Of a stretch of 64,000 nt of DNA, positions 41,801 to 48,546 are shown piece after piece. Origin of the DNA: Prevotella sp. (GTDB taxonomy: Bacteria > Bacteroidota > Bacteroidia > Bacteroidales > Bacteroidaceae). Positions within the stretch are counted from its first letter, which is position 1. Each line of letters opens with the position of its first letter. The DNA lies in assembly GCA_016286995.1 (NCBI GenBank), contig JAEEVA010000007.1, forward strand, positions 1 through 64,000, written 5' to 3'. The position numbers and the translations under genes were made by a program. The notes beneath the pieces are model-generated. The model was not told where the DNA came from and did not search any database. It saw only the letters and a program-made list of their open reading frames with translations.

Positions 41801-43453
41801 ACAGTGACAGATCCTATTGTTGCTCCCAGGAACGTGACGATTAATGGTAACGGTGCAACTGTTGATGCCAGCGGATTGACCGGCAACATGGTAGAATATG
41901 CTGAGATTACAGATCCTACTGAGTGGACGGAAGCAAACGTAGTTATTACTGGTCTGAAGGTAACAGGTCTGAATAAGGCCCTGTTCTACAGTAAGTGTAA
42001 GAATTATTACGGTACGTTGACTGTTGACAACTGTTTCGTTGAACAGGCTGGTGATGCTACGACGATTGACTATACAAAGGGTAGTACTGCCACAACGTTG
42101 ACAGTGACGAATTCAACGTTCTATGCTCTGACAGCTACCACGAAGTCGTTCTATAGTTCACAGGGTGGCCAAAAGGTTACAGAGTGGAATGCTGAGGCTA
42201 TACAGACCTTCTTCTTCCATAACAACACGATGTACAACCTGGCAAAGGGCAAGAACTTCTTCTCTCATCGTCAGAGCAACCAGGCGTGGTTGACCTATGA
42301 TGTTCAGAACAACGTATTCGTGAACTGTGGTAAGAGCGGCCAGACCATCAAGGGTATGAATGGTGGTCAGAGTGGTGCCAATCCGACTTGGATAATTGAT
42401 GGTAATGCTTTCAACTTCGAGGATGCCGACACGAGTGCTAACGAGTCTACTGGTGATGAGGCTGAGCCCGTTCAGAACAGCGTTGCTGGTGTGATGGCCT
42501 TCACAAGTGTTGTTGATCCTGTTGATTTCGGTGGTGTGTTCACTTTGGCAGTGGGTGCTACTGCTCCTGAGACGCTGGGTGATCCTCGCTGGACCATTAC
42601 CTACGAAAACGCTCCTGAGATTGCTAAGTTCTACATGATTGGTGATATGAACGAATGGAGTCGTACGGCTATGACCGAGATGCCCTTCAATGCAGAGACT
42701 CAAGCTTATGAGTGCGAGATTAATAATACAAAAACATTGTACTTTGCATTCTCTGACAAGCAGTTGACTGAGGAAGAGGAATCTGCTGATCCTAACTGGG
42801 AGGACTTCAATACTAACCACCGCTACGCTATTGGCCAGGGTGATCAGTATGTCACGCTCAATGAAGCCATGCCACTGACGAAGGTTGAGGGTACCATCGT
42901 GCTGAAGCCTGTCAAGGAGGGTACTTCCTATAAGATTAGCGTTGCTGCAGACTTCTCGACAGTGACCATTACTGGCGAGGCAGCTCCTGAGCCCACTGAG
43001 GATACCTATGTTGTCGCTGGTTGTATTGGCGAGAAGGGTGGTGGTGACCCAGACGAACTGTTTGGCACTGCTTGGAATCCTACAGCTGAGGCTAACCAGA
43101 TGACAAAGAACGAAGAGACCGGACTTTATGAGAAGGTCTACACGGGTGTTGTCTTTGAGGCTCAAACGGGTATCTTGTATAAGATTGTGAAGAATGGTAC
43201 CCAGTGGATGCCAGATGTAGACAATCTGTCTGTGGAGATTCCTGCAGCTGGTACCTATACCATCACGTTCACCTATAATGCTGAAACAGGTGACATTACT
43301 GGCGTGGCTGTTCCTGGCGCTGACGGCATCCAGATGGTCAACGCTGACAAGTACGGCGAAGGCAAGTGGTACACCACCAGCGGTGTGGAGGTTCAGAAGC
43401 CTACCACGAAGGGTCTGTACATCCACAATGGCAAGACGGTCGTCGTGAAGTAA
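38894..43453 (+). CDS. Large T9SS-exported adhesin-like protein with internal duplication
   Basis: 1519 residues. Signal sequence, a beta-sandwich domain, a chitobiase-C-like Ig domain (EPSFSLDAGTYVGTQSVEITC...TIYYTTNGEVPTSAS, about 197-275), an OB-like domain, then two near-identical parallel-beta/DUF4957-DUF5123-like units (start MVEYAEIT, TGLKVTGLNKALFYSKCKNYYG, HNNTMYNLAKGKNFFSHRQ; about 590-820 and 984-1215). An SusE/starch-binding-like part (IAKFYMIGDMNEWSR), another late domain and the T9SS end (WYTTSGVEVQKPTTKGLYIHNGKTVVV) complete it. The repeats are 1182 bp apart in the DNA. No catalytic residues identified; carbohydrate or surface binding is likely. It has no promoter of its own between mntA and its leader, so it may depend on the hepT promoter. 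Confidence 0.8.
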   Translation: MKKKLSLLMVALIAIAAFAAQQALRAYSGGSPYEYTFSTTEKTFTSDGTKELNGVDWTLAVTWKDPTLTDYNRDDPGGMKIGSNNKAVNAMSLTSAADGFGNNYITSVKVTTAARSGANPKLSVKVGTSDFKYLDGEQKLSSATVGTDKTKVYEFIGVGQGAIDIYWDSNASSSKGAIYVAKIEVAFQADAPAVSSVAEPSFSLDAGTYVGTQSVEITCATEGATIYYTTNGEVPTSASTQYTEALSISETTTIKAIAIKGDDVSDVATASYTILEKINGGSLEAPLTVADALALINENSTTVLSHPDNRVYVKALAVVEESAAVDTYGQLSYKLQDGTDVLDVYQGKYLDNVSFTAETKDAIAGKVVTVYGNVKKYNDTPEFDRGNYIVAIEESTPDMSGAEEWTVAAGQYKTILASEWADLPTTVPALVKFDGTAVAMQMTVSGITVTLVGTLDEASNTVTFPMNQTATYGGTTLYLVGTNGSEASDVVFAYDPTANKLTQVTALILASTVPSNITAALAQIQNVVLQGPLPEPEDIVISPATGTDIFTELTAAEEGKVVGNITINLAENGAYTVSGSIVAPMNVMINGNGATVDASGLTGNMVEYAEITEPTEWTEANVVITGLKVTGLNKALFYSKCKNYYGALTVDNCFVEQAGDATTIDYTKGSTAHTMTVTNSTFYALTATTKAFYSSQGGQKVTEWNAEAIQTFFFHNNTMYNLAKGKNFFSHRQSNQAWLTYNVQNNVFVNCGKSGQTIKGMNGGQSGANPTWTIGGNVFNFEGADTSANESTGDEAEPVQNSVAGIIAFTSVVDPVDFGGSFTMVDVTTAPNPFPGDPRWTVTPVTGYAVTIADGIENGTVTANPTLAAEGTTVTVTATPATGYELETITVTCVTSNEAVLVTDGQFTMPADAVVVSATFTKAPVNIEIADADITDGNISAAVAGKIAAIAEGDKLGDITITLDGEKSYTVTDPIVAPRNVTINGNGATVDASGLTGNMVEYAEITDPTEWTEANVVITGLKVTGLNKALFYSKCKNYYGTLTVDNCFVEQAGDATTIDYTKGSTATTLTVTNSTFYALTATTKSFYSSQGGQKVTEWNAEAIQTFFFHNNTMYNLAKGKNFFSHRQSNQAWLTYDVQNNVFVNCGKSGQTIKGMNGGQSGANPTWIIDGNAFNFEDADTSANESTGDEAEPVQNSVAGVMAFTSVVDPVDFGGVFTLAVGATAPETLGDPRWTITYENAPEIAKFYMIGDMNEWSRTAMTEMPFNAETQAYECEINNTKTLYFAFSDKQLTEEEESADPNWEDFNTNHRYAIGQGDQYVTLNEAMPLTKVEGTIVLKPVKEGTSYKISVAADFSTVTITGEAAPEPTEDTYVVAGCIGEKGGGDPDELFGTAWNPTAEANQMTKNEETGLYEKVYTGVVFEAQTGILYKIVKNGTQWMPDVDNLSVEIPAAGTYTITFTYNAETGDITGVAVPGADGIQMVNADKYGEGKWYTTSGVEVQKPTTKGLYIHNGKTVVVK
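40640..41345. repeat. Internal direct repeat, unit 1 of the adhesin gene
   Basis: About 700 bp highly similar to 41822-42530, period 1182 bp (394 codons). Codes for the first beta-helix-like unit. Confidence 0.85.
41822..42530. repeat. Internal direct repeat, unit 2 of the adhesin gene
   Basis: Second copy of the unit at 40640; differences are scattered single bases, for example a Lys/Ser and Asn/Asp change. Confidence 0.85.
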
Positions 43454-43474
43454 GCGTGTTGTGTTTACTGCGAT

Positions 43475-43541
43475 ATTATCGCAGTTTACAGGACAGATAA
43501 CAAAAAAAAGTGGCAACTCCTTGTGGGGTTGCCACTTTTTT
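43475..43541 (+). terminator. Hairpin pair and terminator after the adhesin gene
   Basis: CTGCGAT-ATT-ATCGCAG hairpin (43478-43494), then AAGTGGCAAC/GTTGCCACTT stem (43508-43537) with A and T tracts on both sides. The T tract leads straight into the next promoter. Confidence 0.85.
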
Positions 43542-43551
43542 TGTACCTTTG
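43521..43551 (+). promoter_or_regulatory. Promoter of the second C10 peptidase gene, fused to the terminator
   Basis: TTG at 43521-43523 in the terminator loop and TACCTTTG at 43544-43551; the ATG is six bases after the box. Confidence 0.55.
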
Positions 43552-43556
43552 GCGGC

Positions 43557-44711
43557 ATGAAGAAAGGATTATTGCTATTGGGGATGGTATTGCTGAGGCT
43601 GGCGGCGCTGGCTCAAGAGCCCCTTATTATTAATAATGTACCCGTGGGTACGGGTTATCGCATTGAGGTGGATGGCCATGTGGTGGCATTTAGCGACGAA
43701 GGCTGGCTTGGCGAAAGGGTGGGTTGCGATTCTGTCGTAACAAACGGAACCGTTGTCGTCACTGCCGATGCCCTGCCGCCGGTGATGCAGGAGTGGCTTG
43801 GCCAGATGACGTACGAAGCTAAAATGTTGTGTGAGGGTAGGGCACAGGCTCATCGTACACCACGTCGTGCGGAGTATATTGCCCCTATGGTGACTACCCG
43901 CTGGGGACAGCGACTGCCCTTCAACCTAATGGCACCAGAGTATGATGAGGGGGCGCATTGCGCTACGGGCTGTGTAGCTACAGCGATGGCGCAGATACTG
44001 AAATACTGGTCGGCACCTATCGAGACTGCCGAGGTTCCCGGATATACCACCGAGACGCTGGGCTTGCAACTGGAAGCTTTGCCACCCACCATGTTCGACT
44101 ATGACATGATGCATGATGACTATGAGGACATCTTCGACCATAGCGAGTCGGCATACGCCGTAGCGAAGCTGATGCGTTACTGCGGGCAGGCTGCTGAGAT
44201 GGACTACGACATCAATTCGGGAGCCTACACCATTGGACGCTATCTGGCGCAGTATTTCGGGTTCAGCAGCGACTACGAGGACAAGGACCATATCACGCAT
44301 CTCATCGACTGGGACGAGCTGATATACGACGAGCTGGCTGCCGGACGACCTGTACTCTATTCTGGTAAGAAACTAACGGGTAGCGGTCATGTCTTTGTGG
44401 TTGACGGTTATCAGGACGGCTACTTCCACATTAACTGGGGCTGGAATGGCAATAGCAACGGGTTCTTCAAACTGACGCTGGCTAACCCCGATGATCCTGA
44501 CAGTGCCTACCTATGGGAGGGCTACCGTTGGGCGCAACGAGCTGTCATCGGACTGCAGCCTGGTCCTAATGCCACAGGTGTAACAGAAAAGAGGGAAGAG
44601 CAATTAGGAATGAGAAATGAGGTGTGGCATGACTTGCAGGGACGCCGTGTGAAACAGCCCTCTGCTCCAGGCATGTATATCCGCAATGGCCGTATCGTCG
44701 TCGTGAAGTAA
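43557..44711 (+). CDS. C10 family cysteine peptidase, short form, with T9SS signal
   Basis: 384 residues from ATG 43557, which gives a clean signal peptide (MKKGLLLLGMVLLRLAALAQ); an upstream in-frame Met lies before the promoter box. Propeptide, then catalytic Cys139 in TGCVATAMAQILKYW and His278 in GSGHVFVVDGYQDGYFHINWGWNG. It lacks the long beta domain of the paralogue at 36 kb and goes directly to the T9SS end VWHDLQGRRVKQPSAPGMYIRNGRIVVV. Just before that, three AATGAGn heptamers (44602-44622) add the linker residues EQLGMRNE. Secreted protease. Confidence 0.92.
   Translation: MKKGLLLLGMVLLRLAALAQEPLIINNVPVGTGYRIEVDGHVVAFSDEGWLGERVGCDSVVTNGTVVVTADALPPVMQEWLGQMTYEAKMLCEGRAQAHRTPRRAEYIAPMVTTRWGQRLPFNLMAPEYDEGAHCATGCVATAMAQILKYWSAPIETAEVPGYTTETLGLQLEALPPTMFDYDMMHDDYEDIFDHSESAYAVAKLMRYCGQAAEMDYDINSGAYTIGRYLAQYFGFSSDYEDKDHITHLIDWDELIYDELAAGRPVLYSGKKLTGSGHVFVVDGYQDGYFHINWGWNGNSNGFFKLTLANPDDPDSAYLWEGYRWAQRAVIGLQPGPNATGVTEKREEQLGMRNEVWHDLQGRRVKQPSAPGMYIRNGRIVVVK
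44602..44622. repeat. Heptamer repeat (AATGAGn x3) inside the C10 peptidase gene
   Basis: AATTAGG, AATGAGA, AATGAGG in a row; 21 bp keeps the frame and lies in the linker before the T9SS signal. Confidence 0.65.
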
Positions 44712-44726
44712 GCGTTGTGTTTGCTG

Positions 44727-44798
44727 CGATAAAATCGCAGCCTACGGGACAAAGTACAAAAAAAGTGGAAACTCCTTGCATGGTTTCCACTTTTTTTG
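44727..44798 (+). terminator. Hairpin pair and terminator after the C10 gene (copy of 43475-43541)
   Basis: CTGCGAT-AAA-ATCGCAG hairpin, then AAGTGGAAACTCC / TGGTTTCCACTT stem with flanking A and T tracts, closely similar to the terminator upstream of this gene. Confidence 0.85.
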
Positions 44799-44806
44799 TA
44801 CTTTTG
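44799..44806 (+). promoter_or_regulatory. -7 box of the GNAT-like gene
   Basis: TACTTTTG directly after the terminator T tract, eight bases before the ATG at 44815. Confidence 0.6.
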
Positions 44807-44814
44807 CAGGCAGA

Positions 44815-45963
44815 ATGGAAAAAGTGATAGAAATAAGACGAATGGAAGGACTGAAGGGACTCAAGGAGTTCGTACAGTTCCAATATGATTTATATCGTGA
44901 CTGCCCACACGCAGTACCGTTCCTGTTCTCTGATGAGATGAACACCCTGCGCAGCGATAAGAATGCTGCCTTCGATTTTTGCGAGGCCGAATACTTTATG
45001 GCCTACCGCGACGGCCAGGCCGTAGGACGTGTGGCTGCCATCATCAACCGTCGTGCTAACGAGCGGTGGGATAAGAAGCAGGTACGCTTCGGCTGGTTCG
45101 ACTTCGTGGACGACGTTGAGGTTTCGAAGAAGCTGCTGGAAACAGTAGAGCAGTGGGGCCTTGAGCGTGGCATGACGGAAATTGCCGGTCCGTTGGGCTT
45201 CACCGATATGGATCGCGAGGGTCTGCTCATCGAAGGCTACGACTGCGACACCACGATGTATGTCAACTATAACTATCCCTATTACGTCACCCATATCGAG
45301 ACATTAGGCTTCGAGAAAGACAACGACTACGTAGAGTGCAGGGTGAAGGTGCCCGAGCGAGTGCCCGACAAGTTCCATAAGATTGCTGCCATGATTGGCA
45401 AGCGCTATAATCTGCAGGTGAAGAAGTTTACCCGTAAGGAACTGCTGAGTGGCGGTAAGGGTCGTGAGGTGTTTGATATCATCAATGCTACCTATAAAGA
45501 TTTGTACGGCTATTCGCAGTTGAGCGACCGTCAGATTAACCAGCTGGTAAACCAATATATCAAGATTGCCGACCTAAATTTGGTGACTGCCGTTGAGGAC
45601 TGGAATACACCGGAGCACAAGATGGTGGGCTTTGGCATTACCTTCCCGTCGTTCACCTCGGCATTACGCAAGACGCGTGACGGTCGTCTGCTACCCTTCG
45701 GCTGGTGGCACTTGTTGCGTACGCTGAAGTGGCACAAGACCGACGTCGTCGACTTGTTGCTGATAGGCGTGCTGCCCGAATACCGTGCGAAGGGTGCTAA
45801 CTCGATCATCTTCGACGACTTGATACAATGGTTTCAACGTTATAATTTCGAATGGGCAGAAACGGGACCACAGATGGAGAGCAACGAGGGTGTGCTGTCG
45901 CAGTGGCAATATCTGGATGCCCATATTAACCGCAAACACAGATGCTATAGGAAAGCTTTGTGA
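44815..45963 (+). CDS. GNAT-like N-acetyltransferase of unknown substrate
   Basis: 382 residues, cytoplasmic (no signal peptide). The opening EKVIEIRRMEG..FVQFQYDLYRD is followed by two alpha/beta halves; the second contains LIGVLPEYRAKGANSIIFDDLIQWFQR, which resembles the acetyl-CoA loop of GNAT proteins, and ETGPQMESNEGVLSQWQYLD near the end. This protein type is common in Bacteroidota and annotated only as a hypothetical GNAT protein. It is preceded by a near-leaderless promoter and is convergent with ispG (four bases apart). Substrate unknown. Confidence 0.72.
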   Translation: MEKVIEIRRMEGLKGLKEFVQFQYDLYRDCPHAVPFLFSDEMNTLRSDKNAAFDFCEAEYFMAYRDGQAVGRVAAIINRRANERWDKKQVRFGWFDFVDDVEVSKKLLETVEQWGLERGMTEIAGPLGFTDMDREGLLIEGYDCDTTMYVNYNYPYYVTHIETLGFEKDNDYVECRVKVPERVPDKFHKIAAMIGKRYNLQVKKFTRKELLSGGKGREVFDIINATYKDLYGYSQLSDRQINQLVNQYIKIADLNLVTAVEDWNTPEHKMVGFGITFPSFTSALRKTRDGRLLPFGWWHLLRTLKWHKTDVVDLLLIGVLPEYRAKGANSIIFDDLIQWFQRYNFEWAETGPQMESNEGVLSQWQYLDAHINRKHRCYRKAL

Positions 45964-45967
45964 ACTT

Positions 45968-47389
45968 TTAATTCTTCCTGTCTTCTGCAATCAGCTGCAG
46001 TAGGCGGTCGACGGCTTCTTCCTCGGGGATGTTCTTTTCCACACAGACCTTCTGCTTATAGAGGGAGATTTTGCCGCGTCCGGCACCCACGTAGCCGTAG
46101 TCGGCATCGGCCATCTCGCCAGGACCATTCACGATGCAGCCCATGATACCAATCTTCAGGCCTACCAGGTGACTGGTGGCTGCTTTAATGCGGGCGATGG
46201 TGTCCTGAAGGTTGTAGAGCGTGCGGCCACAGCCAGGACAGGAAATGTATTCCGTCTTGGTGAACTTGATGCGGGCGGCCTGAAGGATGGCGTCGGACAA
46301 AGATTGAACATTGAACATTGAAGATTGAACATTGGGCTGCGCTGCAGGCATCGGAGCCAGGCGGATAACGAGGTTGGTGGCTTTCTTGTCGATGAGCAGG
46401 GCGCCGACGGCCATGGCAGCGGTGAGCTGGAGCGTTTCCCAGTCTTCACGGGAGAACTGCGAAACACTTGATAAATCAAGGGTGATGGTGTCGTCGTGGA
46501 TGGAGGCTTCAGCTTCAGCACGGAGACGGGTGCAGAGGGGAATGAGGTCTACGAGCTTACGGGCAACGGGGATTTCGCATTCGGGCTCTTCGGAGAGCGA
46601 AACGCGGATGGTGTCACCAATGCCCTCGGTAAGCAGGGCGCCAATGCCTACGGCACTCTTGATGCGGCCGTCCTCACCCTCGCCGGCTTCTGTGACGCCG
46701 AGGTGCAGGGGGTAGTGCATGTCTTCCTGGTCCATGGTCTTCACCAACAGGCGGACGGTGGTGACCATCACGACGGTGTTCGAGGCCTTGATGCTGATGA
46801 CTACATCGTCGAAATGTTCGCGGCGGCAGATGCGCAGGAATTCCATGCAGCTTTCGACAATACCCTCGGGGGTATCACCATAGCGCGACATGATGCGATC
46901 GCTGAGTGAGCCGTGGTTCACGCCTATGCGGATGGCGGTATGGTGCTCCTTGCAGATATTCAGGAAAGGCACGAGCTTCGCCTCAATCTTCTTCAGTTCC
47001 TCGGCATACTCCTCGTCGGTGTATTCCAAGTGCTTGAAGGTGCGGCCCGGGTCGACGTAGTTGCCTGGATTGATGCGTACCTTCTCGCAGTATTGTGCGG
47101 CCACGTCGGCGGTATGTGCCGTGAAGTGGACGTCGGCCACGAGGGGTGTTGTATAGCCATCGGCCTTCAGACGGGCCGAGATATTCTTCATGTTCTCGGC
47201 TTCGCGGGTACCTTGCGTGGTGAAACGCACCAGTTCGCCGCCAGCATCGATGATGCGCTTGGCCTGGGCCACACTGCCTTCGGTGTCGTTGGTGTCGGTC
47301 GTCGCCATCGACTGGATGCGGATGGGATTGTCACCGCCAATGGCGATGTTGCCGACGTGGACAACGCTGCTAATTCGTCTTGTACTCAT
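45968..47389 (-). CDS. ispG: 4-hydroxy-3-methylbut-2-enyl diphosphate synthase
   Basis: The penultimate MEP-pathway enzyme, turning MEcPP into HMBPP with a [4Fe-4S] cluster. The N-terminal barrel (RISSVVHVGNIAIGGDNPIRIQSMATTDT, GGELVRFTTQG, VADVHFTAHTA, INPGNY) and C-terminal domain with ISCPGCGR and GIMGCIVNGPGE (three cluster Cys) are present. At 473 residues it is longer than the 372 of E. coli but seems short for the insert-bearing form usual in Bacteroidota. A heptamer array (46303-46337) adds about NVQSSMFNVQS in the region between the two domains. It overlaps purE by 20 bases at its start. ispF is also in this window (58.3 kb). Confidence 0.93.
   Translation of the reverse strand: MSTRRISSVVHVGNIAIGGDNPIRIQSMATTDTNDTEGSVAQAKRIIDAGGELVRFTTQGTREAENMKNISARLKADGYTTPLVADVHFTAHTADVAAQYCEKVRINPGNYVDPGRTFKHLEYTDEEYAEELKKIEAKLVPFLNICKEHHTAIRIGVNHGSLSDRIMSRYGDTPEGIVESCMEFLRICRREHFDDVVISIKASNTVVMVTTVRLLVKTMDQEDMHYPLHLGVTEAGEGEDGRIKSAVGIGALLTEGIGDTIRVSLSEEPECEIPVARKLVDLIPLCTRLRAEAEASIHDDTITLDLSSVSQFSREDWETLQLTAAMAVGALLIDKKATNLVIRLAPMPAAQPNVQSSMFNVQSLSDAILQAARIKFTKTEYISCPGCGRTLYNLQDTIARIKAATSHLVGLKIGIMGCIVNGPGEMADADYGYVGAGRGKISLYKQKVCVEKNIPEEEAVDRLLQLIAEDRKN
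46303..46337. repeat. Heptamer tandem repeat (ATTGAAC x5) inside ispG
   Basis: Five 7-bp units, ATTGAAC/ATTGAAG/ATTGGGC, coding for the Asn-Val-Gln-Ser-rich linker. Confidence 0.9.
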
Positions 47390-47876
47390 ATTTCACTTCT
47401 GCTAAATCCTTATTGGCCTTTTCAATCTTGGCACGCAGGCTTTCCTTGTAACTGCTTAGACGTATGGCAATGGCCTCGTCGCTGAGGGCCAGCATTTCGA
47501 CGGCAAGAATGGCAGCATTCATGGCACCGTTGACGCCAACGGTGGCTACGGGGATGCCCGGCGGCATCTGGATGATGCTCAGCATGGCGTCGAGACCGTC
47601 GAGCATGCCCTTGATGGGTACGCCGATGACGGGCAGTGTGGTGTTGGCGGCAATGACGCCAGGCAGTGCTGCAGCCATACCAGCAGCAGCAATGATGACG
47701 CGGATGCCACGCTGACTGGCATTCTTGGCAAACTGCTCTACCTCGGTTGGTGTACGGTGTGCCGAGAGGGCGTTGACTTCAAACGGTACCTGCATGTCGT
47801 TCAACAGTTGGCAGGCTTTCTCCATGACGGGCAGGTCAGAGGTGCTGCCCATGATGATGCTAACGATTGGTTTCAT
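47370..47876 (-). CDS. purE: N5-carboxyaminoimidazole ribonucleotide mutase
   Basis: 168 residues; catalyses the carboxyl migration from N5-CAIR to CAIR in purine synthesis. The N-terminal MGSTSDLPVME, the active-site SAHRTP loop and AAAGMAAALPGVIAA are all present. Its 3' end overlaps ispG by 20 bases and the PAP2-type gene lies 43 bases upstream, so it is in a minus-strand run rpoN-PAP2-purE-ispG. Normal length. Confidence 0.96.
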   Translation of the reverse strand: MKPIVSIIMGSTSDLPVMEKACQLLNDMQVPFEVNALSAHRTPTEVEQFAKNASQRGIRVIIAAAGMAAALPGVIAANTTLPVIGVPIKGMLDGLDAMLSIIQMPPGIPVATVGVNGAMNAAILAVEMLALSDEAIAIRLSSYKESLRAKIEKANKDLAEVKYEYKTN

Positions 47877-47919
47877 TGTTTCTTTTCTTCGTTATATCAT
47901 AATAATGTGATGACGGCAA

Positions 47920-48540
47920 TTAAATGAATAAGATGGCGACGGCGGCGCAGACGAAGCCGACGCAGAAGCCGCCAACGACTTGCGAGAGGGAGTGCTGGCG
48001 CAGAATCATGCGGCTGGTGCCTACCATGCCGGCAACGATGATGACCAGACAAAGCCACCAGATGGGGTTGAAGCCCAGATAATAGGCAAAGGCAAAGAGT
48101 GCGCCGGCCACTCCGCCAATGGCTGCCGTATGGGTGGAAATCTTCCACCATACGTTGATGAGTGCGCAGAAGATCTGTACGGCCAGTGCTGCCACGATGA
48201 TGGAACCCATGAAGTGCGGCATGTGCAGCTGTTCCATGACGTAGACGCAGGTGAAGTAGCTGACGATGGAGAGGATGTATGGTATCATACGCTTCTCGCG
48301 GTGTCCCAGTTCAATGAGGTTCCAGCCCTGATAGCGGCGGTAGAGGTGGATGAGCAACGAGGGCAGGAGGATGGTGAACAGGTAGACCAGTACCAGCACC
48401 TGGATTTTGTACGACCAGGGAAACATGTTCAGGTAGCTGAACAGGAAGAGCAGGGCGATGCCGACAATGGGCAGGTAGAACGGCGTGAACAGCATGCTCA
48501 GCAGTCGAGCGGTGAGGATTATTTGCTTTTGTCTTTTCAT
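47920..48540 (-). CDS. PAP2-like membrane phosphatase family protein
   Basis: 206 residues with about six transmembrane segments. WWKISTHTAAIGG corresponds to the second PAP2 motif (with the His) and GTSRMILRQHSLSQVVGGFCVG to the third (Arg and His in SRxxxxxH). The first motif (KxxxxxxRP) is not obvious; YRRYQGWNLIELGHREKR may stand in for it, so activity is uncertain. Members dephosphorylate lipid phosphates such as undecaprenyl diphosphate. It lies six bases downstream of rpoN. Confidence 0.75.
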   Translation of the reverse strand: MKRQKQIILTARLLSMLFTPFYLPIVGIALLFLFSYLNMFPWSYKIQVLVLVYLFTILLPSLLIHLYRRYQGWNLIELGHREKRMIPYILSIVSYFTCVYVMEQLHMPHFMGSIIVAALAVQIFCALINVWWKISTHTAAIGGVAGALFAFAYYLGFNPIWWLCLVIIVAGMVGTSRMILRQHSLSQVVGGFCVGFVCAAVAILFI

Positions 48541-48546
48541 TGTTTA

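Noticed and set aside
42158..43558. 466-codon minus-strand frame over the adhesin gene
   Set aside because: Antisense to a clearly coding T9SS protein with the expected repeats; no family features.
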